Assembly (NCBI GenBank): GCA_016182965.1
Contig: JACPFM010000091.1
Coordinates: 1-64,000 of the forward strand
Origin: Deltaproteobacteria bacterium
GTDB taxonomy: Bacteria > Myxococcota_A > Polyangia > Polyangiales > JADJMO01
Reading direction: 5' to 3'
Length of the DNA: 64,000 nucleotides
The position numbers and the translations under genes are program-made. Of this stretch, positions 10,013 through 20,573 are shown piece by piece. Under the pieces are notes generated by a model. The model was not told where the DNA came from, searched no databases, and was given only the letters and a program-made list of their open reading frames with translations. The stretch's first letter is position 1. Each line of letters opens with the position of its first letter.

Positions 10013-10996
10013 TTACTTCTGCTCCTTGATGAACGCGATCAGCGCTTCGACCTGCGGCTGCTGCAGCTGACCCTGGAAGACCGGCATGATGGGCGCGAAG
10101 CCCTTCACGACCTTGGCGTTCGGGTTGAGGATCGACTCGGAGATGTAGTTCTCGTCGATCTTGACCTTGCTCCCGTCGGCCAGCTCCTCTTCGCGGCCGA
10201 ACGCTCCCTTGAGCGTGGGGCCGGCGAGCTTGGTGCCGTCGAGGGAGTGACACGCGCTGCAGCCCCACTGAGCGAACAGCTTCTTGCCGCGCTCGGCGGG
10301 CGGGACGCTCTTGTCCTCGCCGCCCGTCTCGAGCCAGTCCTTGAACGCCTGCTCCTCGACGACCTGCACCGTCGCGAGCATGTCGGAGTGGCCGCCCGGC
10401 TTGTCCGAGGGGATGTCGCCTTCGGGCGCGCCGCAGTACTCGGCGCACTGCACGACATAGTCGCCGGTCTGGGTCGGCTCGAACCACAGCGAGGTGTACT
10501 GGCCGGGGATCGCGTCCTGCTTGACGCGGAACTCCGCGACGTAGAACGAGTGGAGGACGTCGGTGGCGCTCATCACCAGGCGCACCGGCTTGCCCTTGGG
10601 GACGATCAGCTTCCCCGGCGAGGTCGTGCCGTTCGGGTAGCGGAACGACCAGCTCCACTTCTGCGCGGTGACCTGCACCTCGAGGGCGTTGGCCGGCGCG
10701 ACCGACGCGTTCACGTACGGCGTGAGGCCGACGAAGAACAGCGCGATGAGGACGAACAGCGGAATCACCGTCCAGACGACCTCGATGCGCGTGCTGTGGT
10801 CGATGGCGCTGGTGACCTCGCCCTCCTTCTTCCGGCGGTACTTCATGACGAAGTAGAACGTCGGGATCATCAGGAGCAGGAAGAAGATCGTGCTGGTGTA
10901 CAGCACGAAATCCCAGGCGAAGTCGACCTGCGGCGCGAGCGTCGACGACTGCTTCGGGAGCCAGAAGGAATCGATTGCTACTTTGGGGCCGATCAT
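10013..10996 (-). CDS. coxB: cytochrome c oxidase subunit II with fused cytochrome c domain, insertion in CuA loop
   Basis: 327 residues. Two membrane helices (residues about 28-50 and 74-95), then a cupredoxin domain and a C-terminal cytochrome c domain with heme site CSACH (246-250) and a Met ligand in IMPVF. CuA ligands are His149, Cys184, Cys188, His203 and Met206. The usual spacing after the second Cys is three residues to His; here it is fourteen (GAPEGDIPSDKPGG), an insertion of about eleven residues inside the metal loop. All ligands, including the Glu in CAEYC, are kept. Overlaps the SCO gene by ATGA. It receives electrons from cytochrome c or directly from Alternative Complex III. 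Confidence 0.95.
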   Translation of the reverse strand: MIGPKVAIDSFWLPKQSSTLAPQVDFAWDFVLYTSTIFFLLLMIPTFYFVMKYRRKKEGEVTSAIDHSTRIEVVWTVIPLFVLIALFFVGLTPYVNASVAPANALEVQVTAQKWSWSFRYPNGTTSPGKLIVPKGKPVRLVMSATDVLHSFYVAEFRVKQDAIPGQYTSLWFEPTQTGDYVVQCAEYCGAPEGDIPSDKPGGHSDMLATVQVVEEQAFKDWLETGGEDKSVPPAERGKKLFAQWGCSACHSLDGTKLAGPTLKGAFGREEELADGSKVKIDENYISESILNPNAKVVKGFAPIMPVFQGQLQQPQVEALIAFIKEQK

Positions 10997-11880
10997 GCGA
11001 CGTCCGTGGGCGGAGGGTCCTGCGGTTTGCGCAGCTCGCGCCGCCAGAGGCGGACGAGGAATGCGCCGAGGGCGAGGGCGGACAGCGTGCCGCCTGCTTT
11101 CATGAATTGCTTCCCGGCGAGCACGTAGGAGTGCTCGTTCGGGTCGTAGTGGTAACAGAGCAGCATGACCCGATCCCACGCGGAGCCGAGCTTGCCTTGC
11201 GAGGCCTCGGTGATCGCGAGACGGAGATCGCGCTCCGGGAACTGGATGCCGAGCAGCGTGTTCGACAGCTTGCCGTCGGGCCCGAAGACGAACGCGCCCG
11301 CGGCGTGCGCGAACTGCTCGGTCTTGTCGTCCCAGCGGTAGCCGAAGCCGATCGCCTTCGCGAGGGCGACGACGTTCTGCTCGTCGCCCACGAGGAAGTC
11401 CCAGCCGCGCTCGTCGACCGGACGGCCGTACGCCTTCAGGTACGTCTCGCGCTTCGCCTTCGCGGCGGCCGGCGTGTCGCGCCGGGTGTCGAAGCTGACG
11501 GTGAGGACGCGGAACTCCTTGCCCGGCTTCCACGCGAGGTCGCGCAGCCCGGCGTTGAGGCCGTTCAGCGTGACCGTGCAGAGCATCGGGCACTCGTAGT
11601 AGGCCATCACCAGGATGACCGGCTTGCCGCCGCCTGCGGCCTCGTCGGAGAAGTAGGCGCCGAGGGTGACCTCGCGGCCCTCCTGATCGCGGAAGCGCAG
11701 GTCCTTGGGCAGCTGCGTCCCGCGCTTGTCGACGATCTCGATCCCTTCGAGCGGCCTCGGGACGGTGTTGACGGCGATGCCGGTCTTGGAGGGCTCCTGC
11801 GGGAACGCCGGCGCGCTCGCGGGGGCGAGCACGAGCGACGCGAGGAGCGCCGCCGCCGGGATCGAGGAGCGAAGGTTCAC
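10993..11880 (-). CDS. SCO1/SenC-family copper chaperone for CuA assembly
   Basis: 295 residues with a signal peptide (PAAALLASLVLAPASAPAF). The thioredoxin-fold domain has the copper-binding CPMLC motif (Cys97, Cys101) and the distant ligand His190 (QFAHAAGAFVF). A C-terminal helix (GGTLSALALGAFLVRLW) suggests a second membrane anchor, which is common in the SCO proteins of Alternative Complex III clusters. It delivers copper to the CuA site of subunit II, encoded directly downstream with a 4-base overlap. Confidence 0.93.
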   Translation of the reverse strand: MNLRSSIPAAALLASLVLAPASAPAFPQEPSKTGIAVNTVPRPLEGIEIVDKRGTQLPKDLRFRDQEGREVTLGAYFSDEAAGGGKPVILVMAYYECPMLCTVTLNGLNAGLRDLAWKPGKEFRVLTVSFDTRRDTPAAAKAKRETYLKAYGRPVDERGWDFLVGDEQNVVALAKAIGFGYRWDDKTEQFAHAAGAFVFGPDGKLSNTLLGIQFPERDLRLAITEASQGKLGSAWDRVMLLCYHYDPNEHSYVLAGKQFMKAGGTLSALALGAFLVRLWRRELRKPQDPPPTDVA

Positions 11881-11892
11881 TGCATCTTCCTA

Positions 11893-11950
11893 TCGGAGTC
11901 AGTACGGAGGTCAGTACGGAGGTCAGTACGGAGTCGGTACGGAGTCGGTG
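11893..11950. repeat. five imperfect 11-12 bp tandem repeats
   Basis: On the plus strand GGAGTCAGTAC is followed by GGAGGTCAGTAC twice, then GGAGTCGGTAC and GGAGTCGGTGG. The block fills the only sizeable gap (79 bases) inside the act-cox operon, just before the SCO gene. It may simply be a repeat expansion, or affect mRNA processing between the Alternative Complex III part and the oxidase part. Confidence 0.8.
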
Positions 11951-11959
11951 GAGCGAGGC

Positions 11960-12565
11960 TCAGTGGTGGGGCGCCGCGGACCCGTGAGATGACGCCGAGG
12001 GCGCGACCGATGCGGCCGGAGGCGCCGACGCCGACGGAGCGACCGAGGCCGAAGCGGACGCGGAGGCATCCGGTGCGGCCGATCCCGCCGGAGCGGCCGA
12101 GCCTTCAGGCGCCGGCGCGGGCTCCGGCTTCGGGGGCGGCGGCACGTACGGCTTCGAGTACTCGGCGAGCACCAGCTCGCGCGCGCGGGCCAGCGGGACG
12201 CGGACCACGCCGTCCTTCTGGCTGACGTACTGGTAGCGCGAGAGCGCGGCCGTCTCGACGGCGACGAGCTCGCGCTTGCGGGGGTCCTCCCACTCGAGCT
12301 GCTTCTTGGCGACCTCGCCGCGCACCAGCTCGCCGAAGAACTGGTGGACGCCGATCACCACGCCGACCGTCACGGTGACGATGGCGAAGGTGATGACCGC
12401 GATGACGCCGACGTTGACGCGGTCGATCTCGGCGATCGCCGGCTCGGCCGTCTCGTCGTCGGACGCGGGCGTCCCCGTGAGAACGGGCGTTCCGGGCTCG
12501 CGCGCGGCTCCCGCCGTGGTCTCGCCCTCCGGCTTCTCGTGCTCGGTGTCGTGTTCGGTGGCCAT
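11960..12565 (-). CDS. single-helix membrane protein of the act-cox operon, unknown function
   Basis: 201 residues. An acidic Thr/Glu-rich head (residues 1-48), one membrane helix (VNVGVIAVITFAIVTVTVGVVIGV), a charged segment with the stretch KKQLEWEDPRKRELV, and from about residue 140 an Ala/Ser/Pro tail ending in HGSAAPHH. I do not recognise a family. Its place between ActF and SCO, three bases before the actF gene in the same direction, suggests an accessory subunit or assembly factor of Alternative Complex III or the supercomplex (inference). Confidence 0.8.
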   Translation of the reverse strand: MATEHDTEHEKPEGETTAGAAREPGTPVLTGTPASDDETAEPAIAEIDRVNVGVIAVITFAIVTVTVGVVIGVHQFFGELVRGEVAKKQLEWEDPRKRELVAVETAALSRYQYVSQKDGVVRVPLARARELVLAEYSKPYVPPPPKPEPAPAPEGSAAPAGSAAPDASASASASVAPSASAPPAASVAPSASSHGSAAPHH

Positions 12566-12568
12566 GGA

Positions 12569-13774
12569 TCAGAGGTTCTCCACGCGCATCGCCTCGGCGA
12601 CGCGCGGATCGTGGAGGGGGAACAGCGGCGTGCCGGTGGCGCGGCGGGCGAGGACGAACGCGCCGACGCCGAGGGCGAGGAGCAGCGTGCCCACGTCGGC
12701 GATGCCGAAGTGCGCGCCGTGGTGATCGAAGTTCGGCTTCACCAGCCAGTAGATGTCGATCCAGTGCATGAAGATCATCCACACCGCCGACGCGCCGAGG
12801 ACGAGCGAGCTGCGCTTCGCGTGCCGCGAGAGCAGCACGAGGAAGGGGAGGACGAAGTGGCCGAAGAGGATCAGCAGGCTGATGGTCTGCCAGGAGCCCG
12901 TCCAGCGGTGCTTGTAGAAGATCGTCTCCTCGGGGATGTTCGCGTACCAGATGAGGAAGTACTGCGAGAAGCCGATGTAGGCGAAGAACACCGTGAAGCC
13001 GAAGAGCAGCTTGCCGAGATCGTGGCGGTGCTCGACGGTGCTCACGCGGTTGAGCAGGCGCGCGCCCTGCAGTCGGATGTTGATCAGGGCGAGCACCGAC
13101 AGCGAAGAGGTGACCGCGCCGGCGAAGATGTAGACGCCGTAGATCGTCGAGTACCAGTGCGGGTCGAGCGACATCAGCCAGTCGAACGCCGCGAAGGTGA
13201 GCGAGAACCCGAAGAGGAAGAGGCTCGGCGCGCTCCGCGCCTGCATCTTCTCGATGATCCCGTCGTCGCGCCGCTCGTCGAGCTTCGCGCTGCCCTTGGT
13301 GAACCAGACGGTCAGCCCGATCCAGATCGCGAAGTAGATGACCGCGCGGATGTAGAAGAATGTGGGGTTCAGGTAGGCCGACTTCGCCACGATGAGCGGG
13401 TCGTGCTTGCCGTGCTCGCCCATCCAGTGCTCCCAGATGCCGTGGGCGAAGGCGATGAGCGGCAGGAACATCACCGCGCCCGCGACGAGCACGGAGCTGA
13501 GCCACTCGGCGTGGCGCCTCGGCGCGACCGACCAGCCGGCGCGCGTGACGTGCTGGATGAGCACGAAGAACAGGCCGCCGAGGCCCATCGTGACGAGCCA
13601 CATGAACGCGACGAGGTACGACGAGGGGAACGCCTTGGCGTCCATCGCGTATCCGGCCGCTCCGCCCGCGAGGCCCACGACGAGCAGCACCAGGGCGAGG
13701 CCGTTCAGCTTCTTGGCGGTCGCCTCGGGGAGACGCTCGACGTCTCGCGTCACGTTGTCGGATTGCTTGCTCAT
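12569..13774 (-). CDS. actF: Alternative Complex III subunit ActF (integral quinol-binding-type subunit)
   Basis: 401 residues, about ten membrane helices, related to ActC/NrfD but shorter at the ends. Diagnostic stretches include FDWLMSLDPHWYSTIYGVYIFAG, FGFTVFFAYIGFSQYFLIWYANIPEE and MHWIDIYWLVKPNF. In the complex ActF pairs with ActC in the membrane; in known structures ActC is the quinol-oxidising one. The start ATG 13774 overlaps the actE stop. Confidence 0.93.
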   Translation of the reverse strand: MSKQSDNVTRDVERLPEATAKKLNGLALVLLVVGLAGGAAGYAMDAKAFPSSYLVAFMWLVTMGLGGLFFVLIQHVTRAGWSVAPRRHAEWLSSVLVAGAVMFLPLIAFAHGIWEHWMGEHGKHDPLIVAKSAYLNPTFFYIRAVIYFAIWIGLTVWFTKGSAKLDERRDDGIIEKMQARSAPSLFLFGFSLTFAAFDWLMSLDPHWYSTIYGVYIFAGAVTSSLSVLALINIRLQGARLLNRVSTVEHRHDLGKLLFGFTVFFAYIGFSQYFLIWYANIPEETIFYKHRWTGSWQTISLLILFGHFVLPFLVLLSRHAKRSSLVLGASAVWMIFMHWIDIYWLVKPNFDHHGAHFGIADVGTLLLALGVGAFVLARRATGTPLFPLHDPRVAEAMRVENL

Positions 13775-14397
13775 GGCGTCGCGCTCTCCGGCTCGATGGA
13801 GCCCTTCTTGTCGGCCGGCACGTCGTCGAGCTTCCCCGCCTGCGAGCGCTGGAGCACGCGCACCCAGGCGACGATCGCCCACCGATCGGCCGCCGGAATC
13901 TGGGTGCGGTAGCCGGGCATGTTCCGCACGCCGTTGGAAGCGATGTCGAAGAGCTCGCCGTCGGGCAGCCCGCGCGTGTGCTCGGACGCGAGGTTGGTCG
14001 GCAGCGGGTAGCCGTGCTGGACGACCAGCCCCTTGCCGGAGCCGGCCTTGTCGTGACAGGGCGCGCAGAAGATGTTGAAGCGCTGCTCGCCGCGCGAGAG
14101 CACCTTCTCGTCGACGGGCATCGGCGCGCGGGGGAGGAAGGCGCCGCCTTCGTTCTTGCCGGCGTACATCGCCTGGTCCTCGTGCAGCTGTCCCTGCGCG
14201 AGGGTGCCCGGAACGAGCGGCCGCATCGCGCGGCCGTCGACGAAGAACGGGTTCTCGGCCTGCGCCTTGAACTTCGGCTGGTGATCCATGTCGGGGATGA
14301 GGTGGAACGGCGGGTCCTCGCTGGGCTGACCGCGGCAGCCGCTCGTGGCGGCCAGTGCGAGCGCCAACGCGAACCAGGAGTGCTCGAAGGCGCTCAC
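13771..14397 (-). CDS. actE: Alternative Complex III subunit ActE, monoheme cytochrome c lipoprotein
   Basis: 208 residues from GTG 14397, which overlaps the actD stop (GTGA). The signal peptide ends in a lipobox-like ATSGC. The heme site CAPCH lies in FNIFCAPCHDKAG, and the distal Met candidate is in VRNMPGYRTQI. The family carries electrons from the ActB clusters or ActA hemes toward the oxidase. The periplasmic face and lipid anchor agree with known ActE. Confidence 0.93.
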   Translation of the reverse strand: MSAFEHSWFALALALAATSGCRGQPSEDPPFHLIPDMDHQPKFKAQAENPFFVDGRAMRPLVPGTLAQGQLHEDQAMYAGKNEGGAFLPRAPMPVDEKVLSRGEQRFNIFCAPCHDKAGSGKGLVVQHGYPLPTNLASEHTRGLPDGELFDIASNGVRNMPGYRTQIPAADRWAIVAWVRVLQRSQAGKLDDVPADKKGSIEPESATP

Positions 14398-14958
14398 GGC
14401 GAAACCTCCACGACCTCGTGCGCGCCGAGCTTCTCGAGCGCCGCCTTGACCTTGTTGACGTCGAACTTCGGGTCCTTCGCCTCGACCGAGAGGAAGAAGC
14501 GATCGTCGCTCGCCCGGTAGAACGAGGGGTGCTGCATGACCGGATCGAACGGCTTCGGCAGGCGGCAGAGCGCCCAGGTGCCGAAGAACGCGCCGAACGC
14601 GGAGAAGAGCACGGTGAGCTCGAAGATGATCGGGACCGACGACTGCAGCGCGAACGGCGGCTTGCCCGAGATGTTCCAGGGGTAGTCCCAGGCGCCCATC
14701 CACCACTGCATCAGCACCGCGGTGGCGAGGCCGGTGGCGCCGGCGACGAGCACGACCCACGGGAGCACCGTCGGCCTGAGGCCCATCGCCTTCTCGAGGC
14801 CGTGCACCGGGAACGGCGTGTGGGCGTCGAAGTCGCGGTAGCCCTGATCGCGCAGGTGCTCGCACGCGTGGTAGAGGTCGGCGGGCGTCTGGAACCACGC
14901 GACGACGGCGGCGACGTTGGCGACGTGGGCCGGCGCGGCCGTGCTGCTGCTCTTCGGA

Positions 14959-14966
<8 letters not shown>
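14394..14966 (-). CDS. actD: Alternative Complex III subunit ActD (DUF3341)
   Basis: 190 residues. The N-terminal soluble half (VVAWFQTPADLYHACEHLRDQGYRDFDAHTPFPVHG) and the two helices around residues 66-130 are typical of DUF3341. The end folds back as a small alpha/beta domain. It overlaps actC by 8 bases. Believed to be structural in the membrane arm. Confidence 0.93.
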
Positions 14967-16430
<1,464 letters not shown>

Positions 16431-16434
<4 letters not shown>

Positions 16435-19400
16435 TTGTGCTCTCCGTTTTTGTTGTGAGCCGCGCCTTCCGGCGCTGGGGGAGCCGCGCCTTCCGGCGCT
16501 GCGGGTGCGTGGGGGGGCTCACCGGCGTGACCGGCCGCGGCGGCGCCGTGACCGCCGGCCGCGGCCGGCTTGGCCGGCTCGAGCGCCGGGTTCGGGTTGC
16601 GGACCTTCGCCAGGTACTGCAGGCGGGGGCGGAAGTTGAACTCGGCGAGCAGCGCGTAGGAGCGCGGCAGGTTCGCCTTCTTGCTCACCATGCTCTCGCG
16701 GTCGTTGTAGTCGCCGAAGACGATGGCCCGCGTCGGGCACGCCTGCTGGCAGGCGGTGACGATGGCGCCGTCGCGCACGCGGCCGTCGGCCTCGTTCTTC
16801 TTCGCGTCGATCTTCGCCTCGTTGATGCGCTGCACGCACCAGGTGCACTTCTCCATCACGCCGCGCGCGCGCACGCTGACGTTCGGGTTCAGCTGCATCT
16901 GCTGGGTGCCGACGAAGTTCCTCGAGTAGTTGAAGAAGTTGAAGCGCCGGACCTTGTAGGGGCAGTTGTTCGCGCAGTACCGCGTGCCGATGCAGCGGTT
17001 GTACGACATGTCATTGAGCCCCTCGGGGCTGTGCATCGTCGCGCCGACCGGGCAGACCTGTTCGCAGGGCGCGGTCTCGCACTGCTGACACATCAGCGGC
17101 ATGGTGACCGAGCGCGGATCGTCGGGCGTGCCCTCGAAGTAGCGGTCGATGCGCAGCCAGTGCATCTCGCGCGACTTGCGCACGCCGAGCACGCCGACCA
17201 CCGGGACGTTGTTCTCGGCCTGACAGGCGACCATGCACGCGTTGCAGCCGATGCACGCGCCGAGGTCGATGGTCATGCCCCACTTGTGGCCGTCGACCTT
17301 GTGGTCGTACCAGAGCGACTCGAGCGGCGGCCCCGGCGGGGTCATCTTCTTGATGACCTGGGGATCGGACGCGTACTCGGTCGGCGTCGTCTCGCGCACG
17401 ATCGGGCGGCCCTCCATGTTGAAGTGCTCCTGCGTGCGCGACAGGATGTTCGGGTCCATCGAGGCCGTCTTGGGGATGTCGGTCGGCGTCGGGCCGCGGA
17501 CCGCGGTGCAGCCGGCGACGAACCCGAGCGCGCTCTTGAACGCCGGGAAGGTGTCGATGCCGACGCCGTCGCCGACGCGGCCCGCCTTCTTGCGGCCGAG
17601 ACCGAGCATCACGGCCAGCGACTTGTCGGCCTGACCGGGGGCGATGACCACCGGCAGCGTGACGGCGACGCCGTCGACCGTGACGGTGAGCGTGTCGCCC
17701 TCCTTGACCGCGAGCTCCTTCGCCGTGGCGGCGGAGACCCACACGCTCGAGCCCCAGGTCAGCTTGGTCATCGCCTCGGGCAGCTCGAGGAGCCAGCCGT
17801 TGTTGGCGAAGCGGCCGTCGTAGGCGTGACCGTCGGGGAGGAAGGTGACCTCGAGCCCCGCGGCCGCCGGCAGCGCCTTGACCTGGTTGACGATCGCGCC
17901 CACGTCGGGCGCGTCGGCCTCGGGCTTGAGCGCGGTGTTCGCGACGAAGCCGTCGTGGAGCGCGCGCTTCCAGGCCGCCTCGTCGCCCGCGGTCGCCTTG
18001 GCGAAGGACTCGCGCACCAGCTCGTACGGCTTGCGAACGTCGCCGATGAGCGCGCGGACGATCTCCGCGTCGGTCCTGCCGTCGTACAGCGGCGCGATCA
18101 GCGGCTGCACGATCGCGTAGGTGCCGTCCTCGGCGCGGGTGTCGTCCCAGGCCTCGAGGAAGTGCGTGCGGTTCAGGTGCCAGGTGCAGAGCGCCGACGT
18201 CTCGTCGAGGTGCGTCGAGAGGTGGACGCTCGTCGGAGCGGCGGCGAGCGCCTTGGCGAAGCCCGCGTCGGCCGGCGCGTTGAACGCCGGGTTGCCGCCG
18301 AGGAGCACCACGGTGTCGACCTGCTTCGCCTCGATCGCCTTCGCGAGCTCGACGATCGCCTTCGGACCGGCCGCGCTCGTGTCGTCGAACGGCGCCACGT
18401 AGGAGACGACCGCGTCGTTGCCGAGCGCCTTGTTGATGGCCGCGCCGACGGCGTGCATCACCGGCGGCTGGCGGTCGCCGACCATCACCACCGACTTGCC
18501 CCGGTTGGCGAGGAGGTCTGCGGCGAGCGCGTCGACGAACTTCTGCGCGTTCGGCGCGAGCGGCGCGCTCGGCGCGGCCCCGACGACGCCGACCTTCTGC
18601 GCGACGGCGAGCAGCGCCTGGCCGACGTCGCGGCTGGTCGCGCGCAGGCGGTGATCGGCGTTGGCGCCGGTCACGCTGTGGACGCTCTCGACCGCGTACA
18701 TGCGGTTGAGGGGCCGGCCGCCCTCCGGATCGCGGTTTGCGGCCCACTGGCGCGCGTTCTTGATCGGGCTCGACTCGGCGTAGAACGCGTCGCTGTCGAA
18801 GGTGGCGATGACCATCGCCTTGTCGAGCGCGTGCACTGCCCCGAGCGGGCGGCCGAAGGCGAGCTTGTGGCCCTCGTGCGCGTTGCTGCGCGCGAAGGGC
18901 TCGTAGCGGACGATGCGCGCCTCGGGCAGCTTCTTCTTGAGGTCGGCGAGCGCGAGCGAAAGCGTCGGCGAGCGGTGCGCCTCGGTGACGATCGCGAGGC
19001 CCTTGCCGCCGTTGCCGGCGACCTTCGCGGCGAGATCGCGGAGCGCCTTGTTCGCGTCGTCCCAGGTGCGCTTCTGGAGCGCGCCGCCGGCCGCGGCCTT
19101 CTCGTGCGGGGCCCCGCTGCGATCGGGGTCGTACATGTCGAGGACCATCGCCTGGAGGAACGTGGTGGTCGCTCCGAGGCTCTCCGGGTGGCGCGGGTTG
19201 CCCTCGATCTTCGTCGGACGACCCTCGTGGCTCTCGACGAGCACGCCCATGGCGGTGCCGTACAGCGAGACGGAGGTCGCGTAGTAGAGCGGCTTGCCCG
19301 GGATCAGCTCCTCCGGCGGACGCGCGTACGGGACGATGTGCTCCTCGGGCCTTCGGCACGCGGCCAGACCGGCGAGCGCGATCGACGCGCCCATCACGGT

Positions 19401-19586
19401 GAGGAAGTTGCGGCGCGAGACCTCGCCCTCCTCGGGCGACATCTCGCTCGCGCCCTCGGGGAACTCCCGGTGGGCGGCGTCGTGGAACTCGGGATCGTTC
19501 TGCTGCTCGCCGAGGCTACGCCAGTAGCTCTTGGGAGAACGCCCCGGCTCGCTCGAGTCGGAGTAGATGACGGGAAGACGCTTCAT
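16431..19586 (-). CDS. actB: Alternative Complex III subunit ActB (molybdopterin-fold plus ferredoxin fusion)
   Basis: 1051 residues. A Tat-type signal RRNFLTVMGAS is followed by LAGLAAC. Residues about 80-700 have the molybdopterin oxidoreductase fold, which in this family carries no Mo cofactor. The last 350 residues are ferredoxin-like with four Cys clusters: CIGCNACMVACQAENN, CQQCETAPCEQVCP, CIGTRYCANNCP, and CTWC with ACQQACP. The end is an Ala/Pro/His/Glu tail with a repeated APEGAAP unit encoded by a direct DNA repeat near 16465-16500. Start ATG 19586 overlaps actA. Confidence 0.95.
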
Positions 19587-20353
19587 CGGTGGCACCCGGA
19601 GCAGTGGAGCGGCGGAGAGATCTTCCGGCCGGTCTTGGTGGTGGGCGGGTCCTGGAAGCGCCTGGCGTAGTAGCCATCGGCGGGACCCGCGGCGATCACC
19701 GGCGCGTCCTCCTTCGGCTTCCAATCCATCTTGGTGACGTCGGCCGGATCGCGCAGGTGGTTGGCCGGCTGACGATGGCAATCGAGGCACCAGCCCATCG
19801 TGAGGGGCTGCGTCTGGATCACCTTCGGCATCTGGTCGACGCGCCCGTGGCAGGTCGAGCAGCCGATGCCCACGGTGACGTGGGCGCTGTGATCGAAGTA
19901 GACGTAATCGGGGAGGCGGTGGATCTGCACCCACGCGACCGGCTTGCCCGACGCCCAGCTCTCGCGGATCGGCAGGAGCTTGTCGCTGTCGGCTTTCACC
20001 TTCCAGTGACAGTTCATGCAGATCTGCGTCGGCGGGACGGTCGCCGCCGCCGCGCGCTCGACGTTCACGTGGCAGTAGCGACAGTCGATGGCCATGTCGC
20101 CGGCGTGCAGCTTGTGGCTGTAGTCGACGGGTTGGGTCGGCTGATAACCGACCGAGAAGTGCTTGTCGGTGCCGTAGTAGGTGAGGGCGGCGCCGGCACC
20201 GACCGCGCCCACGAGGACGAGCCCCAGGACGATCGCCGGTGTCTTGTTGGTCCATCGCGGGAAGTTCCAGCGACGGATGTCCTGTTCGCCCTCTTCGGAA
20301 ACGGGGACGCCTTCGGCGCCGCCGGGACCCTGCCCAGGGTGAGGTGCTTCCAC
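19583..20353 (-). CDS. actA: Alternative Complex III subunit ActA, pentaheme cytochrome c
   Basis: 256 residues from GTG 20353. One N-terminal helix (AIVLGLVLVGAVGAGAALTYY) anchors the protein. Five CxxCH heme sites are seen: CRYCH, CMNCH, CSTCH, CLDCH and CSGCH, the number expected for ActA. A later GTG (VPVSEEG) is also possible as start. First gene of the operon; the 220 bases upstream must hold the promoter. Confidence 0.93.
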   Translation of the reverse strand: MEAPHPGQGPGGAEGVPVSEEGEQDIRRWNFPRWTNKTPAIVLGLVLVGAVGAGAALTYYGTDKHFSVGYQPTQPVDYSHKLHAGDMAIDCRYCHVNVERAAAATVPPTQICMNCHWKVKADSDKLLPIRESWASGKPVAWVQIHRLPDYVYFDHSAHVTVGIGCSTCHGRVDQMPKVIQTQPLTMGWCLDCHRQPANHLRDPADVTKMDWKPKEDAPVIAAGPADGYYARRFQDPPTTKTGRKISPPLHCSGCHR

Positions 20354-20573
20354 GCCGCGGGTTTTGGACGCTCGGGCCCTCCCGGTTCAAGGATCAGAAT
20401 GCCGCGGGCCCGCGGCAACCTGCCGCGGTTGCGGTGGTGTGGCGCGAGAAATAAGCGCTGCGCGTCCGCTGGGGCAGCTCGGCTCTTCCGCGCAATTCGT
20501 GCGTTTTGCGCAATGCGGGGGCCCCCCCGCCAGCGATCGGCCAGCGATCTTCGTCATGTCGGTCATCGAGCGC
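20354..20573 (-). promoter_or_regulatory. upstream region of actA with 16-bp perfect palindrome
   Basis: This 220-base gap lies upstream of actA on the minus strand. A perfect 16-base palindrome (GCCGCGGGCCCGCGGC) is at 20401-20416, about 50 bases before the actA start, and a further GCCGCGG half-site follows at 20422. It could be an operator, or a hairpin in the leader. No convincing -35/-10 pair is seen. The upstream diheme gene ends at 20574 on the same strand, so read-through from it is also possible. Confidence 0.4.
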
